Below, one piece after another: positions 1 to 5,594 of a stretch of 10,223 nucleotides of DNA. The notes below the pieces were generated by a model. It was given only the letters and a program-made list of their open reading frames with translations, did no database searches and was not told the origin of the DNA. The DNA comes from Actinomycetes bacterium (GTDB lineage: Bacteria; Actinomycetota; Acidimicrobiia; Acidimicrobiales; RAAP-2): assembly GCA_021849765.1 (NCBI GenBank), contig JAJZSM010000038.1, positions 1 to 10,223 on the forward strand, given 5' to 3'. Positions within the stretch are counted from its first letter, which is position 1; the number at the start of each line of letters is the position of its first letter. The translations under genes were made by a program, and so were the position numbers.

Positions 1-1
1 G

Positions 2-9
2 AAGGAGAG
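2..9 (+). promoter_or_regulatory. Strong Shine-Dalgarno of the small ORF at 13
   Basis: AAGGAGAG lies 3 nt before the ATG at 13, so the GGAG core has roughly the usual spacing. It is among the best ribosome sites in the window and is what distinguishes this short ORF from noise. Confidence 0.6.
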
Positions 10-12
10 TCC

Positions 13-171
13 ATGCACGCACACCACGCCACAATTGAGGAGCAGCAGACCGCTCGTGAGCCGTCGATGTGGAGCCGCGCGTTCGAAGAGATGCGACGCG
101 TGCGCAATACTGAGCAGAGCCCCGACCCCGACGTATTCCGCAATTTGACCAAGTCGGCCGGCGGAGACTGA
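13..171 (+). CDS. Small hypothetical protein, 52 aa
   Basis: An ATG at 13 is preceded by AAGGAGAG at 2-9, a near-ideal Shine-Dalgarno at correct spacing, and the frame runs to TGA at 169-171. The product is charged and soluble: it begins MHAHHATIEEQQ, has a Trp/Arg-rich middle (MWSRAFEEMRRVRN, residues 19-32) that could form an amphipathic helix, and ends KSAGGD. It has no cysteine, signal peptide or membrane segment. I do not recognise a family. Whatever lies upstream is outside the window, so it may be the last or a middle gene of an operon. The strong ribosome site is the main reason for calling it. A peptide precursor (RiPP-like leader ending in a Gly-rich tail) is conceivable but unsupported, because no modifying enzyme is visible here. 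Confidence 0.55.
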   Translation: MHAHHATIEEQQTAREPSMWSRAFEEMRRVRNTEQSPDPDVFRNLTKSAGGD

Positions 172-713
172 CCACTGTTGGGGGATTGGCTGGGGGCTAT
201 CCGACACTGAGTTGTCGAATCGGCCCTGCGGGCCAGCGTGAGAGGATCAGCGCCGGTGAGCACGCTCGCGGTCGATCTGCCCGGTCGGTGTCGGGTGCGC
301 TACCGCCGACTTCCCAGCACAGCGTGTCGGGCATCCCGGACTCGAAAGACCAGCCCCGATTGACGAACGCTGCGACAATCATCGACGCGACGCTGGGCTG
401 CCCCCGGAGGAACCGCGAGATAGGCCGATGGAGAGGGTGCCACACTGCGCGTGGCGGGTCATCTCACCAAGTTCTGATGTGTCGCGCCTGGTCGAAAGGT
501 TCGCTAGTTAGCAGGGTTCCTATTTACAGCTAGCGAGCGCCGTAGGACACTTCCAGAGATCAACTGCCACTTGGCCGCTGACTTTCGTGACTTCCCCACC
601 ACGAGGAATTCGGATAAAGGTCCCTCAACCGTTCGGACAAAGACGCACTCGGCTGGGCGCGGGCCGGCTCGGACTACTTCGCAGTGGCCAGCTACCGGCC
701 AAACCGCGGCGGC
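172..713. other. Gene-poor stretch, no supported gene
   Basis: Open frames exist on both strands (for example 186-533 plus and 197-445 minus), but none has a ribosome site, a recognisable domain or actinobacterial codon bias. A weak hairpin is formed by tcgctag (501-507) and ctagcga (530-536) with a 22-nt loop. The 12-mer cgttcggacaaa at 630-641 recurs at 1492-1503 on the other side of the toxin-antitoxin module. No tRNA-like cloverleaf was seen. The stretch may be decayed accessory DNA. Confidence 0.5.
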
Positions 714-989
714 TCAGGGGTCACGGGTGATCGCACGGACATCGACCTCCGCGCACGCCTCATCTCTCTCTTCCCACAGGATCAGCCAGTCTCCCTCGTG
801 GTGCAAGACCGTGATGCCCCAGCAGCCGATGTTCTGAAACCGCCGCCGCCGGCATCGGGCATCCAGCGGATCGACCTCGAGCATGTCGAGAGCGGTGTTG
901 ATGCGCCCGAGGAGGTCGTGTCGACTAGGGGTCTTCTCTAGTTCATCCAGGAGGTCGTTGGCCTGGTCGGAAAAGTAGAGAATCGCCAC
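714..989 (-). CDS. RelE/ParE-like toxin, 91 aa
   Basis: This is a probable type II toxin of the RelE/ParE fold, whose members act as ribosome-dependent mRNA endonucleases (RelE) or gyrase poisons (ParE); the sequence does not decide which. Size (91 aa) and pattern fit: an N-terminal strand (MAILYFSDQA), a helical stretch at 9-39, a basic patch CRRRRF at 46-51, then hydrophobic strands GITVLHH (58-64) and DWLILWEE (67-74), closing with EVDVRAI (81-87). The start is GTG at 989, the only start codon between the preceding in-frame stop and the conserved-looking N terminus. There is no convincing Shine-Dalgarno. The stop of the antitoxin-like gene lies only 15 nt upstream, in the same frame, so translational coupling is likely. 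Family assignment is by pattern recognition. It could also be an inactive RelE-like relative. Confidence 0.6.
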   Translation of the reverse strand: MAILYFSDQANDLLDELEKTPSRHDLLGRINTALDMLEVDPLDARCRRRRFQNIGCWGITVLHHEGDWLILWEERDEACAEVDVRAITRDP

Positions 990-1004
990 GAAGAGCGGTG
1001 CGAC

Positions 1005-1253
1005 TCAGCTGCGGGGAGAGCCAAATCGGTCCCGGCGCTTCAGCGTCTCCGGGTGCTGGCGGCTCTGTTCGATCGCGGCCATAAGACTTGCATCTTGAAG
1101 GAGCTTCTTCTCCGTCTCCGTGATTACTGTGGCGGGCTCCAGCACGATGACTCCGCCCGGCTCGACGTGGGCGATGTACTGATCTGCCGTGGCGAGGGCC
1201 CCGAGAGACAGTCGTCCCCGCTGCTGGTTGGTAATCAAAATGGGCTGTGTCAT
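1005..1253 (-). CDS. Antitoxin-like protein, 82 aa
   Basis: This is the probable partner of the RelE/ParE-like protein encoded 15 nt downstream. In such modules the antitoxin binds the toxin and, as a complex, represses its own promoter. Residues 10-40 (QRGRLSLGALATADQYIAH, then a Gly-rich turn and VIVLEPATV) resemble a short AbrB/SpoVT-like beta-hairpin of the type used for DNA binding. Residues 43-66 are predicted helical and the C terminus (LKRRDRF) is basic. The frame is open back to 1568, but I place the start at ATG 1253: similarity to an antitoxin begins there and a well-spaced -10/-35 pair puts transcription initiation exactly at that A. No Shine-Dalgarno precedes it, consistent with leaderless translation. 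The antitoxin role is inferred from size, gene order and neighbour. Confidence 0.6.
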   Translation of the reverse strand: MTQPILITNQQRGRLSLGALATADQYIAHVEPGGVIVLEPATVITETEKKLLQDASLMAAIEQSRQHPETLKRRDRFGSPRS

Positions 1254-1260
1254 AACATCC

Positions 1261-1289
1261 ACTGTAGTGACTGGGCAAAGCCCGCGCAA
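1261..1289 (-). promoter_or_regulatory. Candidate promoter of the toxin-antitoxin operon (leaderless)
   Basis: Read on the minus strand, a -35 TTGCGC (1289-1284) and a -10 TACAGT (1266-1261) are separated by 17 nt. Seven nt follow the -10 before ATG 1253, so transcription would start at or next to the start codon and the mRNA would have no leader. TANNNT at this distance is the typical leaderless arrangement in actinobacteria. Confidence 0.5.
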
Positions 1290-1311
1290 GGGTTCTACCC
1301 GCGCAAGGGTT
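1281..1311. repeat. Two 14-bp direct repeats, candidate TA operator
   Basis: The sequence cccgcgcaagggtt occurs at 1281-1294 and again at 1298-1311 (period 17 bp). The pair is framed by the inverted repeat gggcaaa (1273-1279) / tttgccc (1311-1317). The proximal copy contains the -35 of the candidate promoter, so a protein bound here would block transcription. This fits autoregulation by an antitoxin or toxin-antitoxin complex. The repeat is seen directly; the operator function is inferred. Confidence 0.5.
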
Positions 1312-1320
1312 TTGCCCGCC

Positions 1321-1789
1321 ACTAGGTATCTCAGTCCTGTCGTGGTGAGAAAGGGGTAGTTCCCTGGTGATGAAACTGGCTCGCCCTGGTGAAGGAGTTG
1401 AATTCGGCACTGAGTTAAGAGCCCGTGATCAGGTACTACGTACTTTGTCTGAATCCCCCACCACGAACGCTTCGGACCAATAGATCCGAAGCGTTCGGAC
1501 AAATGCCGGGACTGTGCGACGGTCGGGGTCATCGACGTTGCCAACGAGTGCGACGCACGCGACGCCACGCACGCAATACCTGCGCCCTACCTTCAGAGTC
1601 AAGTGTCGCACGGGATACTGCTTCCCCGCGCTTCTCGAGCACCGCGCGTGACATGGAATTGCGGAACTTGCCGTACCCGGGCGATCCCGCCATCCAGGAA
1701 CGAGACGCAACGAGGGCTCCCGAACGAGTGAGTCCGTGCACGCCCACGCATCAGCCATGCACGAAAGTACGTGCACGGCAAACGCAGCC
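1321..1789. other. Gene-poor stretch between TA module and oxidoreductase gene
   Basis: Several overlapping frames are open here on both strands (1425-1802 plus; 1429-1791, 1529-1747 and 1254-1568 minus), but none shows a domain or a ribosome site. Visible elements are a 9-bp direct repeat ccctggtga (1362-1370 and 1384-1392, period 22) and the 13-bp inverted repeat listed separately. I see no RNA gene. Confidence 0.5.
1464..1497. repeat. Perfect 13-bp inverted repeat, 8-nt loop
   Basis: The arm cgaacgcttcgga (1464-1476) is exactly complementary to tccgaagcgttcg (1485-1497), with loop ccaataga. It would form a stable hairpin on either strand. Neither side has a T-tract, so it is not a standard intrinsic terminator. 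It could be a factor-assisted terminator, a regulator binding site or a remnant of a mobile element end. No gene start lies within 200 bp. Confidence 0.7.
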
Positions 1790-1825
1790 ACCAGGGTGGT
1801 AGTGGTCGTCGTCTACTACCCAGGT
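1790..1825 (-). terminator. Imperfect hairpin at the end of the oxidoreductase gene
   Basis: The arms 1790-1802 (accagggtggtag) and 1813-1825 (ctactacccaggt) pair with one mismatch and one wobble-type position around a 10-nt loop. The stem includes the TAG stop of the minus-strand oxidoreductase gene. It lacks a U-tract, so terminator activity is only suggested by position. Confidence 0.3.
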
Positions 1826-2643
1826 GGGCCGGCCGCCACGTAGTCGCGCACGTCCGCAAAGTCCAGGTCGAAGGGTCCCGGTCCGGTGAGGAACCACGTC
1901 ACACCCGCACGGGCCCACTCCTCGTAACGCTCATCTGCCCGATAGACAAGGCGCTCATCGCGTTCACCCCAAATAGCGATGTCGAAGTGATCCATGTCGG
2001 CGCCGGCTTCACCCAGGCGGATCCTCAGCTCCTCGACCTGCGCTGGCTCGGCGATCTGGATGACCATCATCCCGTCGTGGCGGGCGGCGCGCCGGATGGG
2101 ACCAAGGTGTGGCCAACGACCAGCGGTCCACGTCGGGATCCCCGTCGGGCGCAGGGCGGTGGGTCGATACGCGACGTCCCGAGCCGTCACGAACTCCCCG
2201 GCAACGTCCACGACGTCGCCACGCACCAGGCCAGCAAAGACCTCCAGGCTCTCGTCGAGCGCACGAGCGCGCGCTGCGAGCCCGGTCAACTCACCGAAGC
2301 AGGCGAGATCGCCCTCCGGGTAGTCGTCCCCAAGGCCGAAGCCCATGACGAGACGCCCCCCTGAGAGGCGATCGAGGGTGACGGCCTGACGAGCCACCAC
2401 CTGGGGTCGACGACGAATCAGCGGGGTCACCATCGGGCCGACCACGATTCGCGAGGTTCGCGCCGCCATCACCGCGAGGCAGGTGTACGCGTCGGCGATC
2501 TCGCGCACGGGCGCCGCATAGCGCAGGTGATCCCACACGAAGAAACCATCCCAACCCGACTGCTCCGCCAGTACTGCGAGCTCGCCCATCCGCGCGGCGT
2601 CGGCGAGACCGTCGAAGGGAGGAAGGAAGAGTCCGTATCGCAT
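1816..2643 (-). CDS. Luciferase-like monooxygenase-family oxidoreductase, 275 aa
   Basis: This is a flavin- or F420-dependent oxidoreductase of the bacterial luciferase-like (LLM) superfamily, a TIM-barrel enzyme acting in the cytoplasm. Evidence is the N-terminal MRYGLFLPPF strand, WDGFFVWDHL (31-40), the strand SRIVVGPMVTPL (64-75), the cofactor-side RRRPQVVARQAVTLDRLSGG (77-96; RPxxxARxxxTLDxLSxGR is the family signature) and GFGLGDD (101-107). It is slightly shorter than many members (roughly 290-340 aa) but both ends look complete. The start is ATG 2643 with GGGG 5 nt upstream; the frame continues open to 3018 but that part overlaps the acetyltransferase gene and lacks family similarity. 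It lies 59 nt downstream of the GNAT gene, so co-transcription is plausible. Substrate is unknown, and F420 versus FMN use cannot be settled by eye. Confidence 0.88.
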   Translation of the reverse strand: MRYGLFLPPFDGLADAARMGELAVLAEQSGWDGFFVWDHLRYAAPVREIADAYTCLAVMAARTSRIVVGPMVTPLIRRRPQVVARQAVTLDRLSGGRLVMGFGLGDDYPEGDLACFGELTGLAARARALDESLEVFAGLVRGDVVDVAGEFVTARDVAYRPTALRPTGIPTWTAGRWPHLGPIRRAARHDGMMVIQIAEPAQVEELRIRLGEAGADMDHFDIAIWGERDERLVYRADERYEEWARAGVTWFLTGPGPFDLDFADVRDYVAAGPPG

Positions 2644-2702
2644 GGCCACCCCGATCGTCGCTCCGAGTCTTACCACCCACGGGATCCCGGGATGGGAACC
2701 AC

Positions 2703-3197
2703 TCACGCGTAGCGCGCAAGGTCGAGACGCATGAGGGGCAAGTTCCGATCGGACGCGACCGCCGAGGCACGTTCGCCGACGCGCACGGCGCCGAGGCGAA
2801 GGTAGAAGCCCTCGGCGTGCGGATCGGATTCGAGCTCGAGGACCCGCCGACCCCAATCGCGCGATCGCTTGACACAGTCCCCGACGAGCGCTCGACCGAC
2901 GCCACGTCCGAAGTACCCGGGCTCCACCCACAGGTCCTCGAGCCAGGCGCGCTCCTTCTCGTCGTCGAGCACCGCGAAACCCACGGCACGATGGCCGTCG
3001 AAGGCGACGACGCAGCAACGCCGGGCGCCAACGAGTTCTCGCGTAACCGAGGTTTCACCGAAACGAGCCATGAAGTCCTCGTGGTAGCCCCAGGAGGCTT
3101 TCGAGCGCATCGTGAGTGCGACGAGTTCGTCTCGACGGCCTTCGGCTTCGGTGCTGTCGAGCCAGCGCAACGTGTAAGAAGCCCGCGATTCACTCAT
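2703..3197 (-). CDS. GNAT-family N-acetyltransferase, 164 aa
   Basis: This is a single-domain GNAT enzyme that transfers acetyl from acetyl-CoA to an amino group; the acceptor is unknown. Residues 59-78 form the central strands (RRCCVVAFDGHRAVGFAVLD). WLEDLWVEPGYFGRGVGRAL (85-104) is motif A, with the GRGVG pyrophosphate loop at 97-101. LELESDPHAEGFYLRLGAV (120-138) is motif B with the typical A-x-x-FY-x-x-xG ending. I prefer ATG 3197, which has GGGG 8 nt upstream; GTG at 3203 would add two residues. A 12-bp palindrome lies 17 nt before the start. The luciferase-like gene follows on the same strand. Such acetyltransferases often modify small molecules or antibiotics, but nothing here specifies that. 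Confidence 0.9.
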   Translation of the reverse strand: MSESRASYTLRWLDSTEAEGRRDELVALTMRSKASWGYHEDFMARFGETSVTRELVGARRCCVVAFDGHRAVGFAVLDDEKERAWLEDLWVEPGYFGRGVGRALVGDCVKRSRDWGRRVLELESDPHAEGFYLRLGAVRVGERASAVASDRNLPLMRLDLARYA

Positions 3198-3213
3198 CGC
3201 CACGTCCCCGACC

Positions 3214-3225
3214 CGGTGCGCACCG
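3214..3225. promoter_or_regulatory. 12-bp palindrome upstream of the GNAT gene
   Basis: cggtgcgcaccg is a perfect palindrome centred about 22 bp before the acetyltransferase ATG, followed by a second one, gatcgatc (3225-3232). The position suits an operator over a promoter or leader. Binding is inferred from symmetry alone. Confidence 0.3.
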
Positions 3226-3277
3226 ATCGATCACGGTCGGCTCCGATGCCGTACGTCAGCGCACGGGGGATCGGCAT

Positions 3278-3586
3278 ATGGACCTTCGTAAACGACACCA
3301 TCCCTGGCCGCGCGACACCGCTGACGACCCCATCGATCGGGTTAGCACGCGCGGACATCCTCGAGCGTCGTTGGGCCAACTCGTCACGGAGGGCCGCGTC
3401 GTCACCTCGATGCGCCCCCTCGCCCACACGGCCTTGCCCTCGAACTTTCACCACACCCACTTCGTATCCCAACGCGACGAACCTTGGCGGCACGACGACG
3501 TGCAGTCGCGGCGCACCGTCGCTGTCGTCGTGACCATAGACCTAGGGAAGAGGAGTTCTGTCCCATTGTCCACGCTCGCCGCGTAA
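3278..3586 (+). CDS. Possible small hypothetical protein, 102 aa
   Basis: ATG 3278 is preceded by GGGGGA (3265-3270) at 7 nt, and the frame runs to TAA 3586. Third positions are fairly GC-rich (about three quarters by eye), a little above the other frames here. The product is His/Arg-rich (KRHHPWPRD near residue 5; FHHTHFV near residue 56) with no domain I recognise. The opposite strand is also open (3194-3493), with a stretch around 3440-3530 that reads like ordinary protein but meets an in-frame stop. Either this is a real orphan gene, or the stretch is decayed DNA. I hold the call loosely. Confidence 0.22.
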   Translation: MDLRKRHHPWPRDTADDPIDRVSTRGHPRASLGQLVTEGRVVTSMRPLAHTALPSNFHHTHFVSQRDEPWRHDDVQSRRTVAVVVTIDLGKRSSVPLSTLAA

Positions 3587-3939
3587 GTGAGGACGATCTC
3601 CCGCAACGACGAAGGGCGATGGGTGGATTGTAGAACAGACCGGCCCTTCTTTCACAACGTCGCCACATGGCGATGGTGGCCCTTCGAGGTCGACCCAGCG
3701 AATCAGTGGGCACCAGGGTTGAAGGTCAGGTGGTCGGGGTCGATGTCTCGTCTGACCGCACCCCGCGGCCGTAACACAACGCGCTGAACCTGCGACGTCG
3801 AGGTACGAGTGGGGTTACGTTATGACGCTTCGTCGAGCGGGAACCAGACATTCGCCGACGAGAGGAGGTGTCAACCCGTCGGAGGCCGAACTCGCGCCGT
3901 GTCGCGTCATGCGCCAGCGTCGCAACGTGCGGCGCACGG
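3587..3939. other. Stretch without a supported gene
   Basis: Short frames only (such as 3587-3787 plus and 3726-3950 minus), with no domain and no ribosome site. A long-loop inverted repeat pairs gaagggc (3611-3617) with gcccttc (3643-3649), followed by TTT; it could end transcription of the weak ORF upstream, but the loop is 25 nt. Nothing else was seen. Confidence 0.45.
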
Positions 3940-4389
3940 TCAGCGACCATCGGCGGACGACTTAACGAGTTTCATCGTCATGTGCGAGTCGAGCTTGTCC
4001 ACACCGGGCACGTCGCCGAGGCGTGAGGAGATGAACGCCTCGTAGCTCTCGATGCTGTCGGTGGCGACGCGCAAGATGTAGTCGGGTAGCCCGAACATAC
4101 GACGCACATCGATGACCTCATCGAAGCTCGCGACCCCCGCCTCGAAGGCCTCGAACGTGGCGCGGTCCTTGTGCGTGAGGTCCACGAACACAAGGACCTC
4201 GAATCCGAGTCCGATCGCCGTGGGGCTGATTCGCGCGCTGTAGCCAAGTATGACGCCATCGCCCTCCAAGCGCTTGACTCGCCGGAGACACGGCGCCGGG
4301 GTGAGACCGATGCGCTCGGCGAGTTCGACGTTCGACAGGCGCCCATCACGTTGTAATTCCGCAATTATCTTTCTGTCAATCTCATCCAT
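3940..4389 (-). CDS. Lrp/AsnC-family transcriptional regulator, 149 aa
   Basis: This is an amino acid-responsive DNA-binding regulator of the feast/famine (Lrp/AsnC) family. It has the family's full usual length. The N-terminal winged helix-turn-helix begins MDEIDRKIIAELQRDGR (1-17) and continues LSNVELAERIGLTPAPCLRRVKRLE (18-42), including the characteristic CLRRVKRLE recognition helix. The RAM effector/oligomerisation domain spans about 62-143, with GLPDYILRV (100-108) at the ligand-binding turn. The start is ATG 4389. It diverges from azlCD, the common arrangement in which an Lrp-type protein controls branched-chain amino acid export, so leucine, isoleucine, valine or a related amino acid is the likely effector. 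It probably binds the shared intergenic region and also autoregulates. Confidence 0.96.
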   Translation of the reverse strand: MDEIDRKIIAELQRDGRLSNVELAERIGLTPAPCLRRVKRLEGDGVILGYSARISPTAIGLGFEVLVFVDLTHKDRATFEAFEAGVASFDEVIDVRRMFGLPDYILRVATDSIESYEAFISSRLGDVPGVDKLDSHMTMKLVKSSADGR

Positions 4390-4423
4390 ACGCTCTATTA
4401 TTGCACGTGCTACTGAATAGACC

Positions 4424-4454
4424 GTTATATTCGCTATTTCTATGCGCTAATAAC
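4424..4454. promoter_or_regulatory. Candidate Lrp operator in the lrp-azlC intergenic region
   Basis: A 31-bp imperfect palindrome has arms GTTATATTCGC (4424-4434) and GCGCTAATAAC (4444-4454), matching at 8 of 11 positions including GTTAT/ATAAC and the GCG/CGC core. The same stretch is also a direct repeat: TATTCGCTATT (4428-4438) and TATGCGCTAAT (4441-4451), 9 of 11 identical with a 13-bp period. The intergenic region is only about 36% GC by hand count. The element covers the -35 zone of the azlC promoter candidate, so bound regulator could block or activate it. Confidence 0.45.
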
Positions 4455-4458
4455 AACT

Positions 4459-4464
4459 TAATAT
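4459..4464 (+). promoter_or_regulatory. Candidate -10 element of azlC, leaderless
   Basis: TAATAT ends 7 nt before ATG 4472, which places the transcription start at the start codon. No Shine-Dalgarno is present, so this hexamer favours ATG 4472 over the upstream GTG 4466. A good -35 is not evident, as expected for an activator-dependent promoter. Confidence 0.5.
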
Positions 4465-4471
4465 TGTGCAT

Positions 4472-5212
4472 ATGAGTGAGACCACGCGCTTTCCACCTCG
4501 CGATCGTGACGCACGAGTGACGGACACCGACTTCCCCGAACGGGCCGCGATCACGCGCGCCGCCGTGGGAATCGGCGTCTACGCGGGCGCCTTCGGCGTC
4601 ACGTTTGGGGCCATCGCCATCGCGTCAGGCCTCACCCTCCTCCAGGCCCTGCTCATGAGCGTCGTCGCCTACACCGGCGCGTCACAGTTCGCCTTCGTGG
4701 GTGTCGTCGCCGCCGGCGGCTCGCCCCTCGCGGGCTTGTCCGCGGCCCTCCTACTGGGTACGCGAAACATGTTCTACGGCGTACCCGTGACCCAGGTCGT
4801 GCAACCTCGGGGGTTGCAGCGACTCTGGACCGCCCACTTCGTCATTGACGAGACGACCGCGATGGCCGTCGCCCAACGCGATTCGCGCGCGGGTCGCTAC
4901 GCCTTCTGGGCGACGGGCGTGAGCCTGTACTCGCTCTGGACCGTGGGGACCTTGGCCGGGGCGCTCATCGGCAGCGGCATCAACACCGCCGCCTTCGGTC
5001 TCTCCGCCGCCGCTCCGGCGATCTTCCTCGCCCTCCTCTGGCCCCAGCTCTCACGTGACGGGGCTGCCACCGTGGCGATCGTGGCGGCGCTGGTGACCCT
5101 CGTGCTCATTCCACTGACCCCTCCGGGGGTGCCGATTCTCGCCGCGGCAGTCGTCGCGGTAGTCGTCGGTGCGACACCGGCGAAGGCGCACGCAACTGGT
5201 AACGAGTCGTGA
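4472..5212 (+). CDS. azlC: AzlC-family branched-chain amino acid exporter, large subunit
   Basis: This is the large integral membrane subunit of the AzlCD (LIV-E) exporter, which expels branched-chain amino acids and analogues. At 246 aa it has the usual family length. After a polar 24-residue N terminus come about six to eight hydrophobic segments. Family landmarks are GVTFGAIAIASGLTLLQALLM's start (GVTFGAIA, 42-49), AYTGASQFAFVG (66-77), LLGTRNMFYGVP (94-105) and HFVIDETTAMA (122-132). The start is ATG 4472 because a TAATAT hexamer sits 7 nt upstream and no ribosome site is visible. The stop overlaps the azlD start in TGATG, showing translational coupling. The divergent Lrp/AsnC gene is the probable regulator. 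Confidence 0.95.
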   Translation: MSETTRFPPRDRDARVTDTDFPERAAITRAAVGIGVYAGAFGVTFGAIAIASGLTLLQALLMSVVAYTGASQFAFVGVVAAGGSPLAGLSAALLLGTRNMFYGVPVTQVVQPRGLQRLWTAHFVIDETTAMAVAQRDSRAGRYAFWATGVSLYSLWTVGTLAGALIGSGINTAAFGLSAAAPAIFLALLWPQLSRDGAATVAIVAALVTLVLIPLTPPGVPILAAAVVAVVVGATPAKAHATGNES

Positions 5213-5520
5213 TGTCACTCTGGGTCATGGTGGTGCTGACCTCGCTCGGTAGTTACGGCCTCAAGCTCGCGGGGGTCTCCCTGCCCCGATCCGTCCTCAA
5301 CCACCCTCGGGTCCAGCGAACCGCGTATCTGCTTCCACCGGCGATGCTCACCGCCCTGATCATGACCGGCCTCTTTGACGCCAATGGTCACTACGGCGTG
5401 GACTGGCCAGTGCTCGCTGGCGTCGGCACCGGGGCTGTCGCCATGCGCTTCAAGGCCTCGCTCGTGACCGTCTTCATCGTCGCCATCGTCACCTGCGCCC
5501 TCCTCCAACTCATCGCCTGA
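5212..5520 (+). CDS. azlD: AzlD-family branched-chain amino acid exporter, small subunit
   Basis: This is the small membrane partner of AzlC; both subunits are needed for export in characterised systems. The 102-aa product has about four hydrophobic segments: 1-22, 38-54 (AYLLPPAMLTALIMTGL), 66-78 and 83-101. Family features are GSYGLKLAG near residue 13 and RTAYLLPPAMLTALI around 36-50. ATG 5212 shares its A with the azlC stop (TGATG); the GTG at 5209 is less likely. No regulatory site lies between the two genes, so they form one operon. The next gene is convergent. Confidence 0.93.
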   Translation: MSLWVMVVLTSLGSYGLKLAGVSLPRSVLNHPRVQRTAYLLPPAMLTALIMTGLFDANGHYGVDWPVLAGVGTGAVAMRFKASLVTVFIVAIVTCALLQLIA

Positions 5521-5563
5521 AGGGTCGCACGAGGTCGCGCCGTGGACTGGAAGCTGTTCTTGA

Positions 5564-5583
5564 ACGTCACGTCACGTCACGTC
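5564..5583. repeat. Four tandem copies of acgtc
   Basis: The pentanucleotide acgtc is repeated four times without interruption between the convergent azlD and secreted-protein genes. It lies within a larger inverted repeat, ggactg (5544-5549) / cagtcc (5596-5601). It is a simple-sequence tract that could vary in copy number, or part of a shared terminator region; there is no T-tract typical of an intrinsic terminator. Confidence 0.6.
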
Positions 5584-5594
5584 ACCGCCCCTTT

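Noticed and set aside
172..713. Possible tRNA or integration site in the gene-poor stretch.
   Set aside because: No cloverleaf, no anticodon stem or TTCRA-type T-loop, and no integrase nearby.
1281..1311. The two 14-bp repeats as a minimal CRISPR array.
   Set aside because: Only two units with a 3-nt gap, far too short for repeats and spacers; overlap with a promoter favours an operator.
1254..1568. In-frame N-terminal extension of the antitoxin frame (would give 187 aa).
   Set aside because: It crosses the promoter and repeat, has no recognisable sequence and no ribosome site; ATG 1253 fits family size and promoter geometry.
1816..2364. Plus-strand open frames opposite the oxidoreductase (for example from 1771).
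   Set aside because: Antisense shadows of a well-supported gene.
2682..2691. Palindrome cgggatcccg in the GNAT-oxidoreductase gap as a terminator.
   Set aside because: A loopless 10-bp palindrome without T-tract is common in GC-rich DNA and cannot form a normal terminator hairpin.
2644..3018. Extension of the luciferase-like oxidoreductase to 400 aa.
   Set aside because: It overlaps the GNAT gene and is low-complexity Arg-rich; family homology begins at MRYGLFLPP.
2291..3193. 300-codon minus-strand open frame covering the acetyltransferase and part of the oxidoreductase gene.
   Set aside because: Arg/Ser-rich product typical of a shifted frame in GC-rich DNA; the two genes in the other frame have clear domains.
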